From the NCBI GenBank assembly GCA_002383285.1, contig DFXU01000103.1, positions 1-16,628 of the forward strand: a DNA stretch of 16,628 nt, given 5' to 3'. Below the pieces are notes generated by a model. It was not told the DNA's origin. It searched no databases and saw only the letters and a list, made by a program, of their open reading frames with translations. How positions within the stretch are numbered: the first letter of the stretch is position 1; each line of letters opens with the position of its first letter. Of this stretch, positions 1-6,584 are shown piece after piece. Made by a program: the position numbers and the translations under genes. This DNA comes from Caryophanales bacterium UBA4100 (GTDB taxonomy: Bacteria > Bacillota > Bacilli > Paenibacillales > UBA4045).

Positions 1-473
1 ATCGAGTAATCTCTACGAATCTTAAGGGCTCATATCTAGCATGCCAAGCTGCATTGCCGCATCTTCAGAAAAAGGGTGGATCCATTATCATTCTAGGTTC
101 AAGCCATACCGATATTGGATTACCGGAATTGTTCGCTTATTCTGTATCTAAGGGTGGGCTTCTGACGATGACACGAAATTTGGCAAATGCACTCGCTATG
201 TATCGTATTCGAGTAAATTGTGTGAATCCAGGCTGGGTAGCTACAGATAAGGAAATTAAAGAGCGGGCTGCGAATGGCCAAACGGTTGAATGGTTAATAG
301 AGCAGGGTAAATCACTTCCACTTGGAAGAATGCAGACAGAGGAAGACACCTCAGCCATGGTCCATTTCCTCGTAAGTGACCAAGCGACCCAAATTACCGG
401 TCAATTCATTCATGTTGACGGTGGGCGTTCTGTAGCGCTTGGCATTCAAGATAACAGTTTACACGCTGACTAA
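1..473 (+). CDS. Short-chain dehydrogenase/reductase (SDR), 5' truncated by window edge
   Basis: This is the C-terminal part of a classical SDR oxidoreductase, an NAD(P)-dependent enzyme acting on an alcohol or ketone; the substrate cannot be told. The reading frame is open from base 3, so the TTG at 54 is an internal Leu codon, not the start. The part before it (VISTNLKGSYLACQAALPHL) already fits the SDR fold. Visible motifs are the strand leading to the Ser region (GGSIIILGSS), the catalytic Tyr-x-x-x-Lys (YSVSK, 138-152), the NPG motif with a following Thr (NCVNPGWVATD), and the C-terminal signature ITGQFIHVDGG. The N-terminal Rossmann nucleotide-binding Gly motif lies outside the window. 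The gene ends at a TAA followed by a hairpin terminator, and it runs toward the regulator gene on the other strand, so it is probably a separate transcription unit from the arabinose locus. Confidence 0.93.
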   Translation, partial: RVISTNLKGSYLACQAALPHLQKKGGSIIILGSSHTDIGLPELFAYSVSKGGLLTMTRNLANALAMYRIRVNCVNPGWVATDKEIKERAANGQTVEWLIEQGKSLPLGRMQTEEDTSAMVHFLVSDQATQITGQFIHVDGGRSVALGIQDNSLHAD

Positions 474-489
474 ATAGGCTTAAAGAATA

Positions 490-531
490 GGGCTTCTCCA
501 AGGATGATTTCATCATCTCTCGGAGAAGCCC
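490..531. terminator. Hairpin terminator between convergent genes
   Basis: Ten-base perfect arms GGGCTTCTCC (490-499) and GGAGAAGCCC (522-531) enclose a 22-nt loop that can itself fold (GATGA/TCATC). It sits between the SDR stop codon (471-473) and the stop codon of the opposing regulator gene (541). The trailing T-run is weak on the plus strand (TTATGTGTT), so its strength as an intrinsic terminator is uncertain. Its position suggests that it serves both convergent genes. Confidence 0.75.
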
Positions 532-540
532 TTATGTGTT

Positions 541-1467
541 CTAGACAGTAACATCATTACTATCCAGATACAATATTCGGATTAGAATATCCTGATTGTA
601 GTTACCGAAGTTCTTCCCGTATACAGTTAAGCCGCGTCTATTGCTTGTTGTCTCAGTAACCGCGATTTTGAAGCGAAGATCACTCTTATAATCCAATTGA
701 ATATCATCCAATGTTACATTAGAGATTCGACAGCCATCAATGTAGCTTCCTTCACTATTGACACGAATGAGCTTAAGCATTCCATATTGATTAAGATGCG
801 GCGGCCACCAATCAGGATTAAATGCACCCTTCTTATCACCGAAATCCCCCGGACTAGTCCATGATCCCAATTGGATATCATTCAAGAAAAATTCAATATC
901 TGATGGCCAATTATCTGCAAATCCAGGAGCTTCGGAGCTAATTTCCAATGAAAATTGCAGCTCTTGAAAGCTCTGGTTAGGCTTTAAGTAATTAGGTATT
1001 CGATATTCGAGGAACCCTTCAGCAAACCATACAATCTCAGCGTCCACTCGTTGAGGATCTGCGAAATAACGCGGATCGTCAAAGTCACCAATAATACTAT
1101 CTTTAGTTGCTAAACCACAAGTAGGCTGAGCACAGTAATTGCTATAATGTCCAACCTTTAATTCCACCTCGTATAAGTTCCCTATCTCTTTGCTGCGTAA
1201 GTCAACGATCAATTTCTCTTCATTGAGATAGCACATTTTCTGTAAGCCATGCTTACCCACAACAGTGTTAATCTCAATGAGTCCACTTTCCTCAAGCTTC
1301 TTAATATGCATCGTGATTGCGCCATTGGTCAAATTAAGCTTGGTCGCTAGGTCATTAAGGTTTAAGGTTTGGTGTTGAGCGATTAACTCAAGGATCTGAA
1401 TTCGGATATCAGAGCCTAATGCTTTGAAGATATTAAGACCTGATTTTAAGTCCTTAATGTGTATCAT
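541..1467 (-). CDS. ArsR-fold winged-helix regulator with long C-terminal domain, putative arabinan-locus regulator
   Basis: The protein is 308 aa. Residues about 10-85 form an ArsR/SmtB-like winged helix, with the recognition-helix stretch LTNGAITMHIKKLEESGLIE, resembling predicted regulators grouped as COG4189. Usual ArsR proteins are about 100-120 aa; here another 200 residues follow (about 97-308). This tail is rich in Trp and beta-prone sequence (W147, W187, W203, W220, W221) and has a Cys pair, C112 and C117. The ArsR metal motif ELCVC is absent, so metal sensing is unlikely. The ATG at 1465-1467 has AAGGAG on the minus strand at 1481-1486, about 13 nt away, slightly long. It is transcribed divergently from araN, which makes it the best local candidate to control araNPQ-abfA in response to arabinose or an oligosaccharide. 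The fold of the tail and the ligand are not known to me; a jelly-roll-like sugar-binding domain is a guess. Confidence 0.85.
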   Translation of the reverse strand: MIHIKDLKSGLNIFKALGSDIRIQILELIAQHQTLNLNDLATKLNLTNGAITMHIKKLEESGLIEINTVVGKHGLQKMCYLNEEKLIVDLRSKEIGNLYEVELKVGHYSNYCAQPTCGLATKDSIIGDFDDPRYFADPQRVDAEIVWFAEGFLEYRIPNYLKPNQSFQELQFSLEISSEAPGFADNWPSDIEFFLNDIQLGSWTSPGDFGDKKGAFNPDWWPPHLNQYGMLKLIRVNSEGSYIDGCRISNVTLDDIQLDYKSDLRFKIAVTETTSNRRGLTVYGKNFGNYNQDILIRILYLDSNDVTV

Positions 1468-1561
1468 TCGATGATGAAATCTCCTTAGTAAATATAATAT
1501 GGTTTAATGATGTTTAAAATAATAGCGAGTATTACGCAATAAACTATCATATCTTACTAAT

Positions 1562-1589
1562 ATAATCATAAAATCTTCCTTGTTGTCAA
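1562..1589 (-). promoter_or_regulatory. Possible sigma-A promoter for the divergent regulator
   Basis: On the minus strand there is a perfect TTGACA (plus-strand 1584-1589). The -10 is uncertain: GATTAT (1562-1567) at 16-bp spacing or TATATT (1559-1564) at 19-bp spacing. The site lies about 100 bp upstream of the regulator's ATG. I am sure of the -35 string but not of the promoter. Confidence 0.35.
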
Positions 1590-1715
1590 TGGAGAGGCGC
1601 TTGTTTGTTTTAACTTTTAGTGAAGCAAAGCATATATGGAATAATTCCCATTTAAAACCGCTTATATTCTATTGAATTTCAAGTAATAATTTAGTATGTT
1701 TTATATAAATATAAT

Positions 1716-1729
1716 AGAAAGCGCATACA
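1716..1729. promoter_or_regulatory. cre-like catabolite control site (CcpA)
   Basis: AGAAAGCGCATACA matches the Bacillus cre consensus TGNAANCGNNNNCA at seven of eight fixed positions; only the first T differs. It ends 8 bp before the -35 box of the araN promoter. Catabolite control by CcpA is typical for genes using plant polysaccharides in Bacillales. A site upstream of -35 could repress or, less often, activate. Confidence 0.6.
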
Positions 1730-1737
1730 AAAAATTG

Positions 1738-1766
1738 TTGACAAACAAAAATGGCGAATATATTAT
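1738..1766 (+). promoter_or_regulatory. Sigma-A promoter of the araN operon
   Basis: TTGACA (1738-1743) and TATTAT (1761-1766) are separated by 17 bp, a near-consensus housekeeping promoter. The expected transcription start is about 1773, giving a leader of about 60 nt before the araN start. A promoter this strong implies that the locus is held down by a repressor or by catabolite control. Confidence 0.8.
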
Positions 1767-1774
1767 GAAAATAT

Positions 1775-1804
1775 GAATTAGTTTAGAAAAATCTAAATCA
1801 ATTC
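1775..1804. promoter_or_regulatory. 30-bp imperfect dyad just downstream of the araN start point, candidate operator
   Basis: The left arm GAATTAGTTTAGA and the right arm TCTAAATCAATTC flank AAAA. Eleven of 13 arm positions are Watson-Crick pairs, one is G-T and one is a mismatch. The dyad covers about +2 to +31 of the transcript, where a bound repressor would block polymerase. It does not resemble the B. subtilis AraR operator (ATTTGTACGTACAAAT type), so the divergent ArsR-fold protein is the natural candidate. An RNA hairpin in the leader is an alternative. Confidence 0.6.
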
Positions 1805-1819
1805 ACGATAACAAATTAA

Positions 1820-1826
1820 TGGGGGT
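1820..1826 (+). promoter_or_regulatory. Ribosome binding site deciding the araN start
   Basis: TGGGGGT lies 7 nt before the ATG at 1834. A longer reading from the ATG at 1819 would have its own start codon overlapping this G-run and no ribosome binding site of its own, so 1834 is preferred. Confidence 0.75.
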
Positions 1827-1833
1827 ATGCGAA

Positions 1834-3141
1834 ATGCGCAAGAGGCTATTCATCTTATTAACATTGGTCATGATTGTAACTACGGTATTAGCTGGTTGCT
1901 CCAACAACAATTCCAACACAGGGTCAAATGAGACTGGCAAGAGCTCTGCTGAACCAACTAAACTGGTTTTGTGGACATTCAATGCACTTCACCAAACGTT
2001 CTATGAGGCTATGGCAACACAATGGAACGAGAAGAATCCCGATAAGCCTATTACATTAGAAGCAACAACCTATCCATACGATGATATGCATAACAGTTTG
2101 TTAGTTGCTCTACAAACGGGCACGGGAGCTCCTGATTTAGCGGATATAGAAATAAGTAAATTCGCTAATTATTTGAAGGGTGACCCACAGCTTGCAGAAT
2201 TAAATGACGTGGTTGAGCCAGAGTTAAGTAACATCGTTCAATCTCGGGTTGATATCTATGCGAAGGACGGCAAGTATTACGGTATTGACTTTCACATCGG
2301 TGCAGCCGTAATTTACTACAACACGGAGCTCTTAGATCAAGCTGGTGTTAACGTTGATGACATAAAGACTTGGGCCGATTTCGAAGAAGCAGGCAAGAAA
2401 GTACTAGCAGCAACAGGTAAGGTTATGACAACACTTGAAACTACCGATCAATGGTCCTTCTGGCCACTAATCTCCCAACGGGGTTCCGATTTCTTAGATA
2501 AAGACAAGAATGTTAGTCTTGATAGTCAAGCTAATATTGACACTTTAACTTATCTGCAGAATTTGGTTAAACAGAAGATCGCAGTTGGTGCACCTGGCGG
2601 TGGCCACCATGCTGAAGAATATTATGGATATATGAATAGTGGTGAATCTGCTTCTGTATTCATGCCTTTCTGGTACATGGGTCGTTTCCTAGAGTATATG
2701 CCTGATCTAAAGGGTAAGATTGCGATTAAACCAATGCCAGCTTGGGAAGAAGGCGGCTTCCGCTCAGCAGGTATGGGTGGTACAGGAACTGTTGTAACGA
2801 AACAATCGAAATCCATTGATTTAGCGAAACAATTTGCAGCTTTCAGTAAGCTCTCTGCAGAAGGCAACATTGAAATATGGAAGCAATTGGGCTTCGATCC
2901 AATCCGTACAGATGTATGGGATTCTCCTGAATTGAAGGAAGCGAACAAATTCTCAGACTACTTCGGAGATAATATCTTCGATACACTCAATGAAGTTAAG
3001 GATGAGATTAATGCGGTGAATGTTGGAGAGTTAACACCTGCTGCTTCAGATGTTGTTAAGTCTCAGGTTATGAACAGAGCACTAATCGACTTAGAAGATC
3101 CTGCAAAGGTTCTAAAGGATGCAGCAGCATCAATCAAATAG
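1834..3141 (+). CDS. araN: Arabino-oligosaccharide ABC transporter substrate-binding lipoprotein (AraN-like)
   Basis: The protein is 435 aa, an extracytoplasmic family 1 sugar-binding protein that should be anchored to the membrane by lipid. The start at 1834 gives a standard lipoprotein signal: MRKR, a hydrophobic stretch, and the lipobox LAGC with the modified Cys at residue 22. The mature part begins with an Asn/Ser-rich linker, then the family pattern KLVLWTFNALHQTFYEAMA and later GTGAPDLADIEISKF. The assignment rests on length (B. subtilis AraN is about 433 aa), on the following two CUT1 permeases and abfA in the exact B. subtilis order araN-araP-araQ-abfA, and on overall sequence character. 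The likely ligand is linear or branched arabino-oligosaccharide; xylo- or galacto-oligosaccharides cannot be excluded from sequence alone. It is the first gene of the operon, behind a near-consensus promoter, cre-like site and dyad. Confidence 0.85.
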   Translation: MRKRLFILLTLVMIVTTVLAGCSNNNSNTGSNETGKSSAEPTKLVLWTFNALHQTFYEAMATQWNEKNPDKPITLEATTYPYDDMHNSLLVALQTGTGAPDLADIEISKFANYLKGDPQLAELNDVVEPELSNIVQSRVDIYAKDGKYYGIDFHIGAAVIYYNTELLDQAGVNVDDIKTWADFEEAGKKVLAATGKVMTTLETTDQWSFWPLISQRGSDFLDKDKNVSLDSQANIDTLTYLQNLVKQKIAVGAPGGGHHAEEYYGYMNSGESASVFMPFWYMGRFLEYMPDLKGKIAIKPMPAWEEGGFRSAGMGGTGTVVTKQSKSIDLAKQFAAFSKLSAEGNIEIWKQLGFDPIRTDVWDSPELKEANKFSDYFGDNIFDTLNEVKDEINAVNVGELTPAASDVVKSQVMNRALIDLEDPAKVLKDAAASIK

Positions 3142-3175
3142 AAATATAGTGTAATGTATCAAGAATAATATAACT

Positions 3176-3209
3176 ACTCACTAGCTCTTGTTGTTGAGGG
3201 CTAGTGAGT
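3176..3209 (+). promoter_or_regulatory. Intercistronic hairpin between araN and araP
   Basis: The perfect arms ACTCACTAGC (3176-3185) and GCTAGTGAGT (3200-3209) can extend inward by four more pairs, two of them wobble. No real T-run follows (CCATTTCTATA). It is therefore more likely a 3' stabiliser or partial attenuator that raises AraN relative to the permeases than a full terminator. Confidence 0.65.
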
Positions 3210-3236
3210 CCATTTCTATAAGGGAGGGGCTGAACC

Positions 3237-4175
3237 TTGGATACTAAATTTGCCGTCGATGCTTCAACGAGTATACCCCGGAGTAGTTTCTGGAGGAGTT
3301 TACCTTATTCTAAGAAAATCGCTCCCTATATTCTAGTGTCACCCTTTATCATCTCATTCCTCATATTCTTCGCTTACCCTGTAGTGAACACTATTATTAT
3401 GAGCTTTCAGGAAATACTCCCAGGGCAAGTTGAATATGTAGGCATGGCTAATTACGAGAAGCTAAGTAATGGGCAATTTTATCGAGCTATGTATAATAGT
3501 GCCGTTTATACAATCTTAACGTTGCTTGTACTTATACCGGTTCCTCTTATCTTCGCAGTTCTACTTAATTCAAAAACAATGAGATTCACTAATTTTTTTC
3601 GTTCTACGCTGTTTATTCCAGCCTTAACTTCAGTTGTTGTTGCGGGAACCATCTTTCGCTTAATATTCGGTGAGTTACCTGGATCATTGTTGAATGAGTT
3701 CTTAAGTATATTCAATGTAGACCCTGTTAATTTCAAACAGAGCGCAGGCTTATCCATGATCGTGATGGTCATTCTTGCTACGTGGCGCTGGGTTGGAATT
3801 AATATCATTTATTTTTTATCTGGTTTGCAGAACATTCCTCATGAATTATACGAATCAGCTGAGATTGATGGGGCAAATGCAATGGATAAGTTTATGAAAA
3901 TTACGCTGCCATTATTGAAGCCAGTAACCATATATGTGCTTACGATTAGTATTTATGGCGGATTCGCAATGTTCACAGAAAGCTACATGCTATTTGCTGG
4001 TAATAATTCGCCGAAGGACATCGGCTTAACGATTGTTGGCTACATTTACAAATCGGGTATACAGAAAAATGAGTTGGGCTTTGGGTCGGCAATTGGAATA
4101 ACTTTACTGGGTATTGTACTGATTATTAATGTTATTCAATTAAAATTCTTCGGGCTTTTCCGTAAGGAGGACTAA
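3237..4175 (+). CDS. araP: ABC sugar transporter permease (AraP-like)
   Basis: The protein is 312 aa (B. subtilis AraP is about 313 aa), an integral membrane subunit of the CUT1 sugar importer family, expected to have six membrane helices. The first helix is clear at about residues 30-52 (IAPYILVSPFIISFLIFFAYP). The ATPase-contacting EAA loop is at about residues 206-224 (ESAEIDGANAMDKFMKITLP), with the conserved EIDGA and final LP. The start is a TTG with AGGGAGGGG 7 nt upstream; no in-frame ATG competes. It follows araN after about 95 nt containing a hairpin and is nearly joined to the next permease gene, with a 2-nt gap. No ATPase gene is present in the locus, so the pair probably uses a shared ATPase encoded elsewhere, as AraPQ does with MsmX in B. 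subtilis. Confidence 0.87.
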   Translation: MDTKFAVDASTSIPRSSFWRSLPYSKKIAPYILVSPFIISFLIFFAYPVVNTIIMSFQEILPGQVEYVGMANYEKLSNGQFYRAMYNSAVYTILTLLVLIPVPLIFAVLLNSKTMRFTNFFRSTLFIPALTSVVVAGTIFRLIFGELPGSLLNEFLSIFNVDPVNFKQSAGLSMIVMVILATWRWVGINIIYFLSGLQNIPHELYESAEIDGANAMDKFMKITLPLLKPVTIYVLTISIYGGFAMFTESYMLFAGNNSPKDIGLTIVGYIYKSGIQKNELGFGSAIGITLLGIVLIINVIQLKFFGLFRKED

Positions 4176-4177
4176 CC

Positions 4178-5017
4178 ATGGCCACACAAACCGGGTGGAA
4201 GCCCTCGACCATACTACTCATCATTATTTTCGCGATTGTGTCTATCATTGTATTATTTCCTTTGTATGCGATTTTGCTAGCCTCACTAAAGCCGTCAACA
4301 GAGATCATGCGACAAGGCCTGAATGTCAGATTTGATTCGCATTTGTTCTCATTGAATAACTTTGTCTCTGTGTTCGAGCATCGCTTCTATATTCGCTGGT
4401 ATGCTAACAGCTTATTAATTGCAGCGCTCTTTACTGTAAGCTCCATTGTTCTTTCCTCTGTCGTCGGCTATGCACTTGCCATCTACGAATTTAAGGGAAG
4501 GAACATTATCTTCATATTAGTACTCGTTACATTGATGCTGCCAACAGAAATTATTATTTTACCTCTCTTTAAGCTAATGATCTCTTTCAAAATGATCAAT
4601 ACGTACTGGGCAGTCATCCTCCCATTCGTCGTTGCACCTCTACCTATATTCTTCTTCCGACAGTATGTAACTGGGCTACCTAAGGATTTTATAGATGCGG
4701 GTAGAATTGATGGATGTACAGAGCTTGGGATTTTTGCTAGGATATTCGTTCCTCTGATGCTGCCTGCTTTTGGAGCAATGGCAATATTGCAAGCAATAGG
4801 TAGCTGGAATAATTTCTTGTGGCCGCTTATTGTGCTTAGAGCGAATGAGAAATTCACGATTCCAATAGGAATTTCAACATTGCTGACGCCTTATGGTAAT
4901 AATTTCGATGTGTTGATAGCTGGTTCACTTGTGGCTATTCTGCCACTGCTTATCCTATATATTTTCTTCCAACGTTACTTTATATCTGGTTTAACTGTCG
5001 GTGGAGTGAAGGGCTAA
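4178..5017 (+). CDS. araQ: ABC sugar transporter permease (AraQ-like)
   Basis: The protein is 279 aa (B. subtilis AraQ is about 281 aa), the second CUT1 permease and heterodimer partner of AraP. The first membrane helix is at about residues 10-34 (ILLIIIFAIVSIIVLFPLYA). The EAA loop is at about residues 172-190 (DAGRIDGCTELGIFARIFVP), and the C-terminus FISGLTVGGVKG is typical of MalG-type permeases. The ATG at 4178 follows AAGGAGG (4164-4170), which lies inside the end of araP, so the two genes are likely translationally coupled. The next gene, abfA, starts 38 nt after the stop codon. Confidence 0.87.
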   Translation: MATQTGWKPSTILLIIIFAIVSIIVLFPLYAILLASLKPSTEIMRQGLNVRFDSHLFSLNNFVSVFEHRFYIRWYANSLLIAALFTVSSIVLSSVVGYALAIYEFKGRNIIFILVLVTLMLPTEIIILPLFKLMISFKMINTYWAVILPFVVAPLPIFFFRQYVTGLPKDFIDAGRIDGCTELGIFARIFVPLMLPAFGAMAILQAIGSWNNFLWPLIVLRANEKFTIPIGISTLLTPYGNNFDVLIAGSLVAILPLLILYIFFQRYFISGLTVGGVKG

Positions 5018-5055
5018 TTTACATTACATGATGATTAATCAAAGGAGAGAGAAAT

Positions 5056-6564
5056 ATGACAGAAATCATTAGTGCCAAAATGATCATTGATAAGGAATAT
5101 AAGATTGCAGAGGTAGACCCGCGCATATATGGATCCTTCATCGAGCACTTGGGTCGTGCTGTATATGGTGGGATATATGAGCCAGGACATCCGATGGCTG
5201 ATGAACAAGGATTTAGACAGGATGTTCTTGATCTAGTAAGGGAGCTCAATGTACCGATCGTTCGATACCCAGGTGGTAACATGGTATCTGCTTATAATTG
5301 GGAGGATGGTGTTGGCCCAGTATCGGATCGTCCTAGACGATTAGAGTTAGCTTGGAGGACAATTGAGACGAATGAAGTGGGCACGAATGAATTTGTAGAT
5401 TGGGCGAAGAAAGCGAATTCCCAGGTTATGATGGCTGTGAATCTAGGAACTCGCGGGATTGATGCTGCTCGTAACCTGCTGGAATATTGTAATCATCCGA
5501 GTGGAACCTATTATAGTGACCTTCGAGCTAAGCACGGCTATAAGCAGCCGCATAATATTAAGACATGGTGTCTTGGTAACGAGATGGATGGTCCTTGGCA
5601 GATCGGACATAAGACGATGGATGAATATGGTCGACTGGCGTTAGAAACAGCAAAAGCTATGCGATTAGTTGATCCAACTATAGAATTAGTAGCTTGCGGT
5701 AGCTCAAATTCCTCGATGCCTACATTCCCACATTGGGAAGCAACGGTACTCGAGCATACTTATGAAGCGGTAGATTATATCTCTTTACACCAATATTATG
5801 GAAATCACGAGAATGATTCAGCTAACTTTCTAGCGAAATCTCTGGAGATGGATCGTTTCATTAACACGATTATCTCGACATGTGATTATGTAAAGGCGAA
5901 AACTCGCAGTAAGAAAACATTAAACCTATCCTTCGATGAGTGGAATGTATGGTACCACTCGAATGATGCTGATCGCAAGATTGATCCGTGGACAATTGCA
6001 CCACCACAGCTCGAGGATGTTTATAACTTTGAAGATGCACTTCTGGTTGGTTCATTGCTGATTTCCTTCTTGAAACGGTCTGACCGTGTGAAGATCGCTT
6101 GCATGGCACAGCTTGTTAATGTTATCGCACCCATCATGACCAATAATGGAGGGGCAGCTTGGAAACAGTCGATTTTCTATCCGTACATGCATACTTCCGT
6201 TTATGGTAGAGGTGTTGCATTAAACGTGATTGTGTCATCTGGCAAATATGATAGCAAGGACTTTACGGATGTCCCCTATTTGGATGCAACTGCCGTTTAT
6301 AATGAAGAGACTGATCAAGTTACAATATTCGCAGTCAATCGCAGCTTAGAGGATGCACTTGATTTAGATTGCGATGTTCGTAGCTTCGCAGGATACCGTG
6401 TTATAGAGCATATTGTACTGGAGAACAATGACCTGAAGGCTGTGAATACAGCTGCAGCGGAATCAGTTCAACCTCATACGAACGGCAATGCAAAGATAGA
6501 TAGTGGCTATGTTAAGGCAATGTTGCCTCAGAAATCTTGGAATGTGATTCGACTGGGCAAGTAA
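5056..6564 (+). CDS. abfA: Cytoplasmic GH51 alpha-L-arabinofuranosidase
   Basis: The protein is 502 aa, a glycoside hydrolase family 51 exo-enzyme removing terminal arabinofuranosyl units from imported oligosaccharides with retention of configuration. It has no signal peptide, so it should act in the cytoplasm. The acid/base is Glu176 in WCLGNEMDGPWQ and the nucleophile is Glu295 in FDEWNVWY; both match the Bacillus/Geobacillus enzymes in motif and position (E175 and E294 in the Geobacillus enzyme). The N-terminal IYGSFIEHLGRAVYGGIYEP and the VRYPGGN motif are also family hallmarks. The ATG has AAAGGAGAG upstream at 5041-5049. The predicted layout is a TIM barrel followed by a C-terminal beta domain (about 390-502). 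The position right after araQ repeats the B. subtilis order. Confidence 0.95.
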   Translation: MTEIISAKMIIDKEYKIAEVDPRIYGSFIEHLGRAVYGGIYEPGHPMADEQGFRQDVLDLVRELNVPIVRYPGGNMVSAYNWEDGVGPVSDRPRRLELAWRTIETNEVGTNEFVDWAKKANSQVMMAVNLGTRGIDAARNLLEYCNHPSGTYYSDLRAKHGYKQPHNIKTWCLGNEMDGPWQIGHKTMDEYGRLALETAKAMRLVDPTIELVACGSSNSSMPTFPHWEATVLEHTYEAVDYISLHQYYGNHENDSANFLAKSLEMDRFINTIISTCDYVKAKTRSKKTLNLSFDEWNVWYHSNDADRKIDPWTIAPPQLEDVYNFEDALLVGSLLISFLKRSDRVKIACMAQLVNVIAPIMTNNGGAAWKQSIFYPYMHTSVYGRGVALNVIVSSGKYDSKDFTDVPYLDATAVYNEETDQVTIFAVNRSLEDALDLDCDVRSFAGYRVIEHIVLENNDLKAVNTAAAESVQPHTNGNAKIDSGYVKAMLPQKSWNVIRLGK

Positions 6565-6584
6565 GTATTATGGAGGTTAACTCT

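Larger units (their letters stand above)
1468..1833. promoter_or_regulatory. Divergent regulatory region between the regulator gene and araN
   Basis: This AT-rich stretch of about 366 bases contains no gene that I can support. It holds the araN promoter, a cre-like site and a long dyad, each listed separately. It also has two perfect 11-bp palindromes: GGAATAATTCC (1638-1648) and TTGAATTTCAA (1672-1682). These could be further protein sites, but short AT-rich palindromes arise easily by chance. Confidence 0.6.

Noticed and set aside
54..62. TTG at 54 as the start of the dehydrogenase
   Set aside because: The frame is open upstream to base 3 with typical SDR sequence, and no ribosome binding site precedes the TTG; the gene is cut by the window edge.
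1819..1833. Upstream ATG for araN
   Set aside because: It overlaps the G-run that serves as binding site for the ATG at 1834 and would put extra residues including a Cys before the signal peptide.
1490..1833. AraR-type operator near araN
   Set aside because: I looked for the palindromic ATTTGTACGTACAAAT-type site known from B. subtilis and found nothing close.
6537..6584. Longer N-terminus for the GH43 lipoprotein, overlapping abfA
   Set aside because: No ribosome binding site; GGAGG at 6572-6576 points to the ATG at 6585, which begins a normal lipoprotein signal.
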